The notes under the pieces: generated by a model
The model's database searches: none
Told to the model about the DNA's origin: nothing
Seen by the model: the letters and a program-made list of their open reading frames with translations, nothing else
Made by a program: the position numbers and the translations under genes
Origin: Bdellovibrio sp.
GTDB taxonomy: Bacteria; Bdellovibrionota; Bdellovibrionia; Bdellovibrionales; Bdellovibrionaceae
Direction of reading: 5' to 3'
Length of the DNA: 17,659 nt
Assembly (NCBI GenBank): GCA_017745015.1
Contig: JAGIAF010000029.1
Location: 1-17,659, forward strand
In this document: piece after piece, positions 7,452 to 15,157 of the stretch
How positions within the stretch are numbered: the stretch's first letter is position 1
How the letters are laid out: each line of letters begins with the position of its first letter

Positions 7452-8840
7452 ATGGAACAACAGCCTTTTTCAGCCCTTACACTCTCCCCGGAACTTTTAA
7501 CTGTTCTTGAGGAACTGGGTCTGAAAACAATGACACCAATTCAAAGCCAGAGTATCCCCGTCCTTCTTGCGGGTAAGGACCTTATTGGTCAGTCTCAAAC
7601 TGGCAGTGGTAAAACAGCCGCTTTTGTTTTGCCAATTCTGAATCAAATTGATTTGAAACTAAAATCACTCCAAGCGGTGATCCTTTGTCCCACTCGTGAA
7701 TTGGCAGCTCAAGTTCTGACTGAAGTCAGAAAGCTGGGTCGTCGTCACGAAGGCTTACAAGTCATTGCCTTAACTGGTGGCCAACCAACTCGTGAGCAAG
7801 CTCAAGCATTGGAAAATGGTGTTCAGATCGCCGTCGGCACTCCGGGCCGCATCCTCGATTTAGTGAATCGCGATCGCATCGATTTTAATTCTGTTAAAAC
7901 TTTGGTCCTCGATGAAGCCGACAAAATGTTTGATATGGGCTTTGCGGCGGAAATCAAAGCCGTCATCAAAGAAATTCCTCAGACTCGCCAAACCGTATTC
8001 TTCTCAGCTACTTTCCCAGAAAGTGTTTTGGATTTAAGCCGTCGCTATCAAAAGAATCCTGTGAGAGTAGTGATCGAAAGCGCTCCGGAATCTTTGCAGA
8101 TCGAAGAGATCGCTTACGAAACCGAGGACAGCCAAAAAACCAACACTTTGATTCGTGTTCTGCAACAACACCAAGCGGAATCCTGCCTGATTTTCTGTAA
8201 CACCAAAGCGGCCGTTGCCGAACTGACGGAAGGCTTTAGCCAAGGCAAAGTCACGGTTGCAAGCCTTCATGGAGATCTTGAACAGCGCGATCGTGATCGC
8301 GTGATGGCGATGTTTAAAAATGGCAGCTATCGTATTTTAATTGCGACAGACGTGGCAGCTCGTGGTTTGGATATTGATAACTTAGAACTCGTTATTAACT
8401 ATGACTTCCCTCTACAACCAGAGACCTATGTGCATCGTATTGGCCGCACAGGCCGTGCCGGCAAGTCTGGTGTTGCGGTGACATTGATTCACCCGGAAGA
8501 CACCTTAAAGCTTTTGGAAATCGAAAACCTAACGAATCGTAAATTCCAAAAGCCATCCTTGGGTTTTAAAAATCAATTTGGCTTAAATCCAGAGTGGCGC
8601 GAAACCTTGATGCAGACTCTTTGGATTTCCGGTGGTCGCAAGGATAAGATCCGCGCTGGCGATATCTTGGGAGCCCTCACGGGAACTGCGGGATTGAAGT
8701 CCTCGTCTATTGGAAAAATCGAAGTCCACGACAAGCATTCCTTCGTGGCTATTTCTGCATCTCATACGAAAACAGCCTTTGATCGTCTCCGCGATGGAAA
8801 GATCAAAGGCCAAAAATTCCAAGTCAGAATTCTCAAGTAA
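7452..8840 (+). CDS. dbpA: ATP-dependent RNA helicase DbpA
   Basis: Cytoplasmic DEAD-box RNA helicase of 462 residues, the size of E. coli DbpA, which acts in 50S subunit assembly at 23S rRNA hairpin 92. All motifs are present: Q motif (TPIQ, 28-31), Walker A QTGSGKT (49-55), PTRELA (80-85), GG (109-110), TPGR (130-133), DEAD (154-157), SAT (185-187), ARGLDID (303-309) and HRIGRTGR (328-335). Residues about 388-462 form the DbpA RNA-binding domain (GGRKDKIRAGDILGALTG, IGKIEVHDKHSFVAI), which separates it from RhlE/SrmB types. The ATG has AGGA seven bases upstream. It starts 44 bases after the large lipoprotein gene with no clear terminator between them, so partial cotranscription is possible. 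It converges on the SNF2 gene. Confidence 0.93.
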   Translation: MEQQPFSALTLSPELLTVLEELGLKTMTPIQSQSIPVLLAGKDLIGQSQTGSGKTAAFVLPILNQIDLKLKSLQAVILCPTRELAAQVLTEVRKLGRRHEGLQVIALTGGQPTREQAQALENGVQIAVGTPGRILDLVNRDRIDFNSVKTLVLDEADKMFDMGFAAEIKAVIKEIPQTRQTVFFSATFPESVLDLSRRYQKNPVRVVIESAPESLQIEEIAYETEDSQKTNTLIRVLQQHQAESCLIFCNTKAAVAELTEGFSQGKVTVASLHGDLEQRDRDRVMAMFKNGSYRILIATDVAARGLDIDNLELVINYDFPLQPETYVHRIGRTGRAGKSGVAVTLIHPEDTLKLLEIENLTNRKFQKPSLGFKNQFGLNPEWRETLMQTLWISGGRKDKIRAGDILGALTGTAGLKSSSIGKIEVHDKHSFVAISASHTKTAFDRLRDGKIKGQKFQVRILK

Positions 8841-8856
8841 AACGCGACGCATCCCC

Positions 8857-8892
8857 AAAAAGTGCCTGGCACCAAATAGTTTGGCACCTTTT
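8857..8892. terminator. Bidirectional terminator hairpin between dbpA and the SNF2 gene
   Basis: An A-run plus GTGCC (8857-8866) can pair with GGCAC, a bulged C and a TTTT run (8883-8892), giving a stem flanked by A and T tracts readable from both strands. Within the loop, CCAAA-TAG-TTTGG is a further inverted repeat, and TGGCACC occurs twice (8867, 8882). It fills the 54-base gap between convergent genes and begins two bases after the SNF2 stop codon. The stem has a bulge, so strength is uncertain, but position and symmetry make termination likely. Confidence 0.65.
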
Positions 8893-8894
8893 GG

Positions 8895-11800
8895 TTATTT
8901 AAGGCCGAGTAGCAAATCGAAGTCCTCTTTGCTGAGGGCGCTGCTGCCGTTGCCAAGATCTGCGGTGCTAGTTTCTTCGTTGGCGAACAAGAATTGGAAT
9001 TTCTTGCCTTTACGATCTTTCAACACTTCGATCTTTTCTTCTAACGACTCATGCATGATATAGCGGAATACTTGAACGGCTTTGCTTTGGCCCAAACGAT
9101 GAGCACGGTCCGTTGCTTGATTCTCAACCGAAGGATTCCACCATGGCTCCAAGTGGAAAACATAGCTCGCCTTCGTTAAGTTCAAACCCACGCCGCCGGT
9201 TTTCAAAGTCATCACAAGAACAGCTCCACCTTCGGTTCTATTAAAGGTTGCTAGAATATTCTGACGCTGTTTCGTCGGAACTCCTCCGTGAAGAATAAAA
9301 ACCGGGATCCCCGCTTGTTCCAAAATCTTAGCCGTGTGCTCAAGAGTTTGAATGAATTGCGTGAACACCAAGGCACTTTCGCCGGACTCAACGATCTCTT
9401 GAATAGAATCCAAAAGAGTTTCCAACTTCGGTGGTACTTTTTCATAGCGCACATTTGGCAAGCCAGCTGGATCCGAGCACGCCTGACGAAGACGCAAGAG
9501 CGCCGTTAACATTTGCAACTGCACGCTGGCTTCAGTCGCCGTGGCCATAGAGTCCTTCACCTTCTGATTATAAGAAAGTGCGATGTCGCGATAGATTTCC
9601 ATCTGACGCTCTTCGAAGGCAATGTTGATCTTTGTCTCTTGCTTTTCAGGAAGTTGATCCAAGATCTCTTTCTTCGTACGACGCAAAAGCAATGGTTTGA
9701 TCTTGAGTTTGAGATCGTCAATTTCTTCGCGAGTGACCATTTCGGTATTCACGAACTGACGACGGAAATCTTCAATTTTACCCAAACTCCCCGGAACCAA
9801 AATGTCCACCAAAGAATAAAACTCTCCGTAATGGTTTTCCATCGGCGTACCCGTCAGACACATTTTAAATTGGGCATTCAGGGAACGAGCGGCGCTGGTC
9901 CGTTTGGTTGTGATGTTCTTCAGGTTCTGAGCTTCATCGAAGATCAAAACCTTCCAGTGCACCTGTGCCAGGAAGGCTTCGTGCTCCATCAATAGACCGT
10001 AAGTGGTAATCACCACCGATTCTTGACCTGTGAAGAGTCTTTTCCCTAAAGAATCTTTTTCTTTATTCGAGAAAACTGACACTGGTAAATCCGGCGTGAA
10101 TTTTTCAATCTCACTTTGCCAGTTAAAGATCAAAGATGAAGGCACAACAATCAGAACCTGTCCCAGCTCCCCTTTTAATCGAAGATCTTCCAGGAAGGTC
10201 AAAGTTTGGAGGGTCTTACCTAAACCCATGTCATCAGCCAGCAAAGCTCCTAAGCGCAAGTTATAGAGATCCTGCAACCACTGAACACCTTTAAGCTGAT
10301 ACGGTTTCAAATCGGCTTGAACTGTCCTTGGAACAGAGTACTCACGCCCCTCGCGAGACATACCATCATAGAAGTCACAGATCTTTTTCCACTCGTGATC
10401 CCCACGAATGCCGACACCCGAAGCACGCAATGACAAGAGCTCCAAAATTTGATGGCGCGGCAATTTGTAAATGCGATCTCCGGTTTTTTTAGATTTGCTG
10501 TCGGGTTTTGTTCCTTGCAGCTTCTTCCAGAAGTTCTCAAGTCGTCGCAAGGACGGCATTTGCTTACGCGGAACCAGGAAAAGTTTCCCGTCATATTCGA
10601 TAACTCCGCCGCCGCCAAAGTTCGCCATGCTTTGAGCGTCAATCTCTTGACCTCTTAGGAAGAATTTCGGATTGAGTTCAAACCAGTTGAAATATTTCTC
10701 TGCCGCATCCGTAGTCAATTCGAAATCAACACGGAAGTCACCGTCTTCAAGTTCTTGCAAGGCTTGGCCTTTATAGTAAATCTTGAAGCCATGATTCAAA
10801 AGGTCTTGCAGAGCTTCTAAGGTTTCGTGAGTATAAGAACCTTCTTTTTTAACATTCGGGAAGTTAAACAGTCCCGAGCGCAACGTCGGATCCTCTTCAG
10901 GATTACCAGACCACACTTTACTTAAGAATGACGTACGGGATTTTTTGAAGGCATCTCCACCAGACGTCGTTGCTAGGCGCTTCAACATCTCAAAGAGCAA
11001 TCGGAACTCACGCTCCACTGTGCCCTCAAGAACGACTTCTCCCGATTCACTATAGAATGACTCGCTGGCTTTTAATGCTTTCAATGTCTTTTCAACATAG
11101 TCATCAAAATGGAGCAAAACGGTACGCGAACACAGCTCAGACAACGTCATGTCTCGGGCCAAGACCACCCCTGTGCCGCTGACCAACAACGTTTGAATAT
11201 TATCTTGGAGAATTTTAAAGATTTCATCTTCACCGACGATACGACCGTCAGACAGCTCACCGTTAAAATGCCAAGAGAGAACTTCAAAAGTCAGATACTG
11301 CAAAATTCCCAAGTGACGAAGAAGCTTCAAATCCCAGTCACGTTTGCCACGGGCGCGAGTCGCCACATCTTTGGCGTCGGCATTAAGGAGGTACGGCAAA
11401 CCTTCGGAAAGAACATGAAAATACAACGAGGTGCGCGCCGTCCATCCCGTGCGCGCGAGATCCTTTTGACCGAGAACGCGAGCCTCATGCTGAATTGTAA
11501 ATTGCCCGCTTTCGGTCAAATAAACGCCGATCAAGCTTTGCGCCACTGACAAAACCTTCGTTTCGCCAGTGACCTTGACCGGAATTTGGCGCGCGCGCAA
11601 ATGCTTCAGCATTCGCTTGGCCTCAAGCTCCCCTTCAATTTCTACTTTAGGATATTGCCTTTGGGTTAAGCCAAAATCCAAAGCGTCCGGGCTGACGTCG
11701 GTCAAGACGCGTGCGAATTGGCTCCACTCACGATACCAAGGATGAACCACCATCGTACCGCTTTCAGGCTCAAAGGCGAATGATTCATAAAATCCAAAAG

Positions 11801-12884
11801 GCGTCTGACGTGCGTGACTGATTAAAGTAAACTCAGAAAGAAGTTCTTTCTTTTCAATAAAATCCACGCGCCAGTCAAACTCACGGGCCACATCAAATTC
11901 AATCGTACGAATTGGCAAAGATTTTGTAGAGCTCTTAGTTTGCAAGAACGCTTCAAGTTGGCCTTGATTTACTTTGGTGGCGATATTCGCCAACAAGGTC
12001 TGCATGATCTCTTCAAGTTCACGCAGCGCTTGGCTCACAAATAAATTATCTCGCTGCAAAGTCAGAGGCCACTTGTTGAAAACATTGTCGCCCCGACGAG
12101 GCTGTGGCAAAAGATCTTTCGGCACGCTCTTATAAAGTGGATGACGAAGAATTTCCTTTGCACTCACCTGCACGCCATTACTAAAGTTATAACGAACCAT
12201 ACCCGCGATGCGATTTTGTTCGTTCACTTCATTAAAGGCATGTTCAGAAAAAGCGGTCAAACGACGGCGGAAAACATCTGGCATATTCCACAACGATGGA
12301 GCCAGACTTTCTTGTTCTTTAGAAATCTCATGATAATTAAAATGCTGTTCGCTCTCTTTAAGCAGCATCGACAAAGGTTCGCAGCGCAGAACGGGAAGCT
12401 CTTCAGAGTAAAGAGTCACCGATTGCAAAAATCCCGTACTCAGAGCTTCTTCCGACTCATTGCCGCGACGTCGCAAGCTCGGACCACGCAGATCCAAAGA
12501 AAGCTTTTCAATTCGCGGGTCTGCCGGTGTTTCTTCTTCTAGAGTTAGTGCCTGCCACAAAACGACGTAAGAGGCCCATTGGTGAGAACAGGAAAGTTTT
12601 GTATCCACGCGCGTTCCGCACTGGTCACAACGGAAATCCAAAGCTCCCGTGATGTCGTCTTGGAGAATTTTAACAGTGGCCGTTTCTTTTGCTTTAGTGT
12701 CGTTTAAGAGCACCTTTAACTGCATGGCTCCCAGATGCGTTGAATGCATCTCGTAACCTTCAAAGGCCCCATCAGCGATCAACTCTAAACCATCGGCAAA
12801 AACATTTTGTTCACCCAAAGGCACGCGCTCGCTGGGGTGGCGTAATTGAGCAACATTTTGCAGACTCATTGGGGCTAAAAACAC
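8895..12884 (-). CDS. SNF2-family DNA helicase with SWIM-like zinc finger
   Basis: Cytoplasmic Swi2/Snf2 superfamily-2 ATPase of 1329 residues, of the bacterial HepA-like group that translocates on double-stranded DNA. A SWIM-like zinc site lies near the N-terminus (Cys86-x2-Cys89-x9-Cys99-x-His101), followed by about 750 residues without recognisable motifs. The ATPase core starts near 858: LKPYQLKGVQWL, Walker A DDMGLGKT (884-891), DEAQ (983-986), TGTP (1011-1014), then the C-terminal lobe with FTQF, LKTGGVGLNLT (1227-1237) and motif VI QATDRAHRLGQ (1256-1266). All catalytic motifs look intact. The start is GTG with a good AAAGGA site; a second ATG five codons in (12869) has no site. It lies 80 bases after the TonB-dependent receptor, with a perfect hairpin between. 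Its cellular role (transcription recycling, repair or chromatin-like remodelling) cannot be read from the sequence. Confidence 0.92.
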   Translation of the reverse strand: MFLAPMSLQNVAQLRHPSERVPLGEQNVFADGLELIADGAFEGYEMHSTHLGAMQLKVLLNDTKAKETATVKILQDDITGALDFRCDQCGTRVDTKLSCSHQWASYVVLWQALTLEEETPADPRIEKLSLDLRGPSLRRRGNESEEALSTGFLQSVTLYSEELPVLRCEPLSMLLKESEQHFNYHEISKEQESLAPSLWNMPDVFRRRLTAFSEHAFNEVNEQNRIAGMVRYNFSNGVQVSAKEILRHPLYKSVPKDLLPQPRRGDNVFNKWPLTLQRDNLFVSQALRELEEIMQTLLANIATKVNQGQLEAFLQTKSSTKSLPIRTIEFDVAREFDWRVDFIEKKELLSEFTLISHARQTPFGFYESFAFEPESGTMVVHPWYREWSQFARVLTDVSPDALDFGLTQRQYPKVEIEGELEAKRMLKHLRARQIPVKVTGETKVLSVAQSLIGVYLTESGQFTIQHEARVLGQKDLARTGWTARTSLYFHVLSEGLPYLLNADAKDVATRARGKRDWDLKLLRHLGILQYLTFEVLSWHFNGELSDGRIVGEDEIFKILQDNIQTLLVSGTGVVLARDMTLSELCSRTVLLHFDDYVEKTLKALKASESFYSESGEVVLEGTVEREFRLLFEMLKRLATTSGGDAFKKSRTSFLSKVWSGNPEEDPTLRSGLFNFPNVKKEGSYTHETLEALQDLLNHGFKIYYKGQALQELEDGDFRVDFELTTDAAEKYFNWFELNPKFFLRGQEIDAQSMANFGGGGVIEYDGKLFLVPRKQMPSLRRLENFWKKLQGTKPDSKSKKTGDRIYKLPRHQILELLSLRASGVGIRGDHEWKKICDFYDGMSREGREYSVPRTVQADLKPYQLKGVQWLQDLYNLRLGALLADDMGLGKTLQTLTFLEDLRLKGELGQVLIVVPSSLIFNWQSEIEKFTPDLPVSVFSNKEKDSLGKRLFTGQESVVITTYGLLMEHEAFLAQVHWKVLIFDEAQNLKNITTKRTSAARSLNAQFKMCLTGTPMENHYGEFYSLVDILVPGSLGKIEDFRRQFVNTEMVTREEIDDLKLKIKPLLLRRTKKEILDQLPEKQETKINIAFEERQMEIYRDIALSYNQKVKDSMATATEASVQLQMLTALLRLRQACSDPAGLPNVRYEKVPPKLETLLDSIQEIVESGESALVFTQFIQTLEHTAKILEQAGIPVFILHGGVPTKQRQNILATFNRTEGGAVLVMTLKTGGVGLNLTKASYVFHLEPWWNPSVENQATDRAHRLGQSKAVQVFRYIMHESLEEKIEVLKDRKGKKFQFLFANEETSTADLGNGSSALSKEDFDLLLGLK

Positions 12885-12890
12885 GCGATT

Positions 12891-12896
12891 TCCTTT
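12891..12896 (-). promoter_or_regulatory. Shine-Dalgarno for the SNF2 helicase GTG start
   Basis: AAAGGA ends six bases before the GTG at 12884-12882, favouring this start over the ATG at 12869. The site lies only two bases downstream of the 12899-12925 hairpin. Confidence 0.65.
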
Positions 12897-12898
12897 GT

Positions 12899-12925
12899 CT
12901 TGATGCCCTAAAAAAGGGCATCAAG
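12899..12925 (-). terminator. Perfect 10-bp hairpin between receptor and SNF2 genes
   Basis: CTTGATGCCC and GGGCATCAAG form a perfect 10-base-pair stem around a 7-base loop that reads TTTTTTA on the minus strand. It sits 39 bases after the receptor stop and just before the SNF2 ribosome site. No U-run follows the stem on the minus strand, as an intrinsic terminator normally needs. It could therefore be an atypical terminator, an RNA-processing or mRNA-stabilising structure, or a translation-modulating hairpin. The hairpin is certain; its role is not. Confidence 0.45.
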
Positions 12926-12964
12926 CAGTATCGGTGATTCTGCTCAGAATGTCCATAGAAAGTC

Positions 12965-15064
12965 TTAAAGATCTGCGATCAGACTCAAGCCCCAAAACCT
13001 TGATTCTCCGGGATAAAGATAGATATGGCCGTATTGTGTAGGAGATTCGCGCCAATAGCGTGTATTGGCCAAATTTTCAGCAAAAAAGCGCACCGTTGTC
13101 GGCACAGATCCCCACTTCGAGACATAGCTAAGTCCAGCGTCGAGTCGTGTCCAAGCCGGCAGCATAATGCTGTTATCCGAAACCACGGCGCGCGTTCCTT
13201 CATGAATAATGCGCGCATTTGCCGAAAGACCTGGAGCGGATTTAAAATAATAACCCGCACCCAAACGCAAAGTTTGTTCTGGAACGTTCAAAGGTTTTTT
13301 ACCATTCAACGACGGATTCAAATCACTGTCTTCACGAGTCGCCTGCAAAAACATCACGGAGGCATCAAACTCCCACTGAACCAACTTGGCTGTGGCTTCC
13401 AATTCCAAACCTCGATGACGAGCTTCTCCATCCACTTCATAAGCAGGAGCTTGATCCGTCACCACCGGGTGATCGATTTGGAAAAGTGCGGCACCCCATA
13501 CAATATCCTTACCACCACGAACGCCAACTTCCATTTGGCGACTGCGCACATCCTTCAGATATTCTCCAGGATGTGCGTAACCGGATTTATTTGGCGTAAC
13601 GAAGGATTCAAGTCCTTCGCCATAACTCACATAGGCCATGACCTTTTCAAAGTTATAAGAGAGCGCCGCCCAAGGAATCGGAAAACTCTGACTGAAGTCA
13701 GTTTTACGAGTTCCATCGGTGCGCACACTATCTCTTTGCAGATAATTGAAACTCAAACCCAACCAAGCCTTCCAAGCTCCGAAGGACATCGCATCGTTGA
13801 CTGAAAATAGTAAATTGCCAGCATCGCGATTGGTGCTCTGGTCATTGAGAGTTCCGTTCGCAGGAAGCTGAGCCGTGCCTTCTACATTGCCCTCGCCTAC
13901 CAAGTTGTACGCCTGACGCTCAAAACGTTCGCGAGTCCCCCAGCCCATCAAAGCAAAGTTCAATGCATGACGAATACTTTTAGTTTGGGCTTGTCCTTGT
14001 AAAGACACTTTCAAACTGCGCGTTTCACGACTTTCGTTGTCACTGCGGAAATCATACATATCGAAGGTTCCGTCAGAGCAATAGCGATCGAAGTTGTTTT
14101 CTTTCGAACACCCATAAGGATAAGCCAAGTGATCATCCGTGCCTAAACCTTGCAATCCCAAAGCGGCCGACCAACTCCATGACGACGCAAGACTTTGTGT
14201 GTAACGCAAAGATCCCGTCAACCCGCGAAACACCACGGGCCGAGTCCAAGATTGATTGTTCAAATTTAAATCCGGATCACCAACATCGGGCAGACGACTT
14301 CCCAAAAGACTGAATCCTGCTTGGCTTGGCTGTGAACGACGAGACCATTCAATCTCCGCTTCCAACAGTTGACTTTCAGAAATGCGCCACTCCCCAGCAG
14401 CACTCACCAGGGATCTTTCACCACGAGAATCTTTCAAATGGGGCGACAGCATTTCTTGCGCAAGATTGAATCGATAGCCGAACTGCTGGTGACCTGAAAC
14501 AGGCCCAGCAACATCCGCAGCTAATAATAAATTCCCTGAATCTGTGACGTCGGAACGAACTTCTCGAAGAGGTGCTACCGTGGGACGCTTGATCGTATAG
14601 TTGATCTGTCCCCCAGGAGAGCTTGCCCCAGCTTGCACACCACTTAGACCTTTAAGCACATCAATGCTCGCTTTATTTTCCAAAGGAATGGATGTCTCGG
14701 CATTGATAGGTAAACCCTCGCGATAATAATTGCTGCGATTGTCGAGTGTAAATCCACGAACCGACATCATGTCCCAATAGCCGGTAGCATTGTAACTATC
14801 TGTCGTAGAAGCATCGACCTTGGTGATATCAGAAAGACGATAGATTTGTTTTTGCTGCAAATCCTTCTCGGAAATAGACTCACTGGAAACTGGAATTTCC
14901 CTGAGACGAAACTCTTCGAAACCTAAAAAGAATTCCGATGAGTCTTGTTCTTCAGCATGCACAGAAATCGGAGCCAATTGAGTTTGGGCCCGCGATGCTA
15001 GTGAAAATGTAAGCATTAATAATAGGACGGACGAATAGAATGACGATGTAAACTGCGTTTTCAT
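12965..15064 (-). CDS. TonB-dependent receptor under TPP riboswitch, probable thiamine uptake
   Basis: Outer-membrane active transporter of 699 residues energised by TonB-ExbBD. It has a signal peptide ending A-S-R-A (about 26 residues), a TonB-box-like segment APISVHA (31-37), a plug domain (about 52-160, with VRGF at 102-105 and ASSPGGQINY at 147-156) and a 22-strand-type barrel with the C-terminal NLANTRYW pattern. Cys319 and Cys329 lie in a probable external loop and could form a disulfide. By sequence style it belongs to the FhuA/FoxA-like siderophore receptor class and lacks an N-terminal signalling domain. However, a TPP riboswitch precedes it directly, so the substrate is more likely thiamine, its phosphate or a pyrimidine/thiazole precursor. 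The ATG at 15064 has AGGGAA four bases upstream, inside the riboswitch. Receptor class is confident; substrate is inferred from regulation. Confidence 0.88.
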   Translation of the reverse strand: MKTQFTSSFYSSVLLLMLTFSLASRAQTQLAPISVHAEEQDSSEFFLGFEEFRLREIPVSSESISEKDLQQKQIYRLSDITKVDASTTDSYNATGYWDMMSVRGFTLDNRSNYYREGLPINAETSIPLENKASIDVLKGLSGVQAGASSPGGQINYTIKRPTVAPLREVRSDVTDSGNLLLAADVAGPVSGHQQFGYRFNLAQEMLSPHLKDSRGERSLVSAAGEWRISESQLLEAEIEWSRRSQPSQAGFSLLGSRLPDVGDPDLNLNNQSWTRPVVFRGLTGSLRYTQSLASSWSWSAALGLQGLGTDDHLAYPYGCSKENNFDRYCSDGTFDMYDFRSDNESRETRSLKVSLQGQAQTKSIRHALNFALMGWGTRERFERQAYNLVGEGNVEGTAQLPANGTLNDQSTNRDAGNLLFSVNDAMSFGAWKAWLGLSFNYLQRDSVRTDGTRKTDFSQSFPIPWAALSYNFEKVMAYVSYGEGLESFVTPNKSGYAHPGEYLKDVRSRQMEVGVRGGKDIVWGAALFQIDHPVVTDQAPAYEVDGEARHRGLELEATAKLVQWEFDASVMFLQATREDSDLNPSLNGKKPLNVPEQTLRLGAGYYFKSAPGLSANARIIHEGTRAVVSDNSIMLPAWTRLDAGLSYVSKWGSVPTTVRFFAENLANTRYWRESPTQYGHIYLYPGESRFWGLSLIADL

Positions 15065-15150
15065 TGCGTTCCCTGCGCGAGCATTATCTCTTTCAGGTTC
15101 AAAGGGACTGTCTCAGTCACCGCAACCACGCAGTAACACCCCTAGCTATG
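15062..15150 (-). ncRNA. TPP riboswitch (THI box) of the TonB-dependent receptor
   Basis: Aptamer for thiamine pyrophosphate in the 5' leader of the receptor gene. Conserved elements in order: GGGG (15142-15139), CTGAGA (15116-15111), the TTTGAACCTGA block (15103-15093), GATAATGC (15088-15081) and CGCAGGGAA (15077-15069). Stems can be drawn: P3 TTACTGC/GCGGTGA (15136-15130 with 15123-15117), P2 GGG/CCC (the GGGG run with 15106-15104), P4 CCTG/CAGG (15097-15094 with 15075-15072), P5 GAG/CTC (15090-15088 with 15081-15079). P1 is CATAGC (15150-15145) with GCAATG (15067-15062), one A-A mismatch, so its 3' strand includes the start codon. Shine-Dalgarno AGGGAA overlaps P4. No terminator lies between aptamer and gene, so control is probably translational: bound TPP hides the ribosome site and start. 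Confidence 0.93.
15069..15074 (-). promoter_or_regulatory. Receptor Shine-Dalgarno embedded in the riboswitch
   Basis: AGGGAA lies four bases before the receptor ATG and is the same sequence as the conserved 3' end of the THI box; its first three bases pair in P4. Ribosome access and ligand binding are therefore mutually exclusive in the folded aptamer. Confidence 0.75.
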
Positions 15151-15157
15151 TGCAGTC

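Noticed and set aside
9513..9995. 160-codon open frame on the plus strand within the SNF2 gene.
   Set aside because: It is antisense to the conserved ATPase motifs, and its reading frame shows no protein-like pattern.
13025..13804. 259-codon open frame on the plus strand inside the TonB receptor.
   Set aside because: Composition is low-complexity His/Arg/Ile-rich shadow of the receptor's antisense frame, with no motif or ribosome site.
12965..15064. Calling the receptor a ferric-siderophore transporter by family alone.
   Set aside because: The TPP riboswitch is more specific evidence than broad receptor-class resemblance, and no Fur-box-like site is visible upstream.
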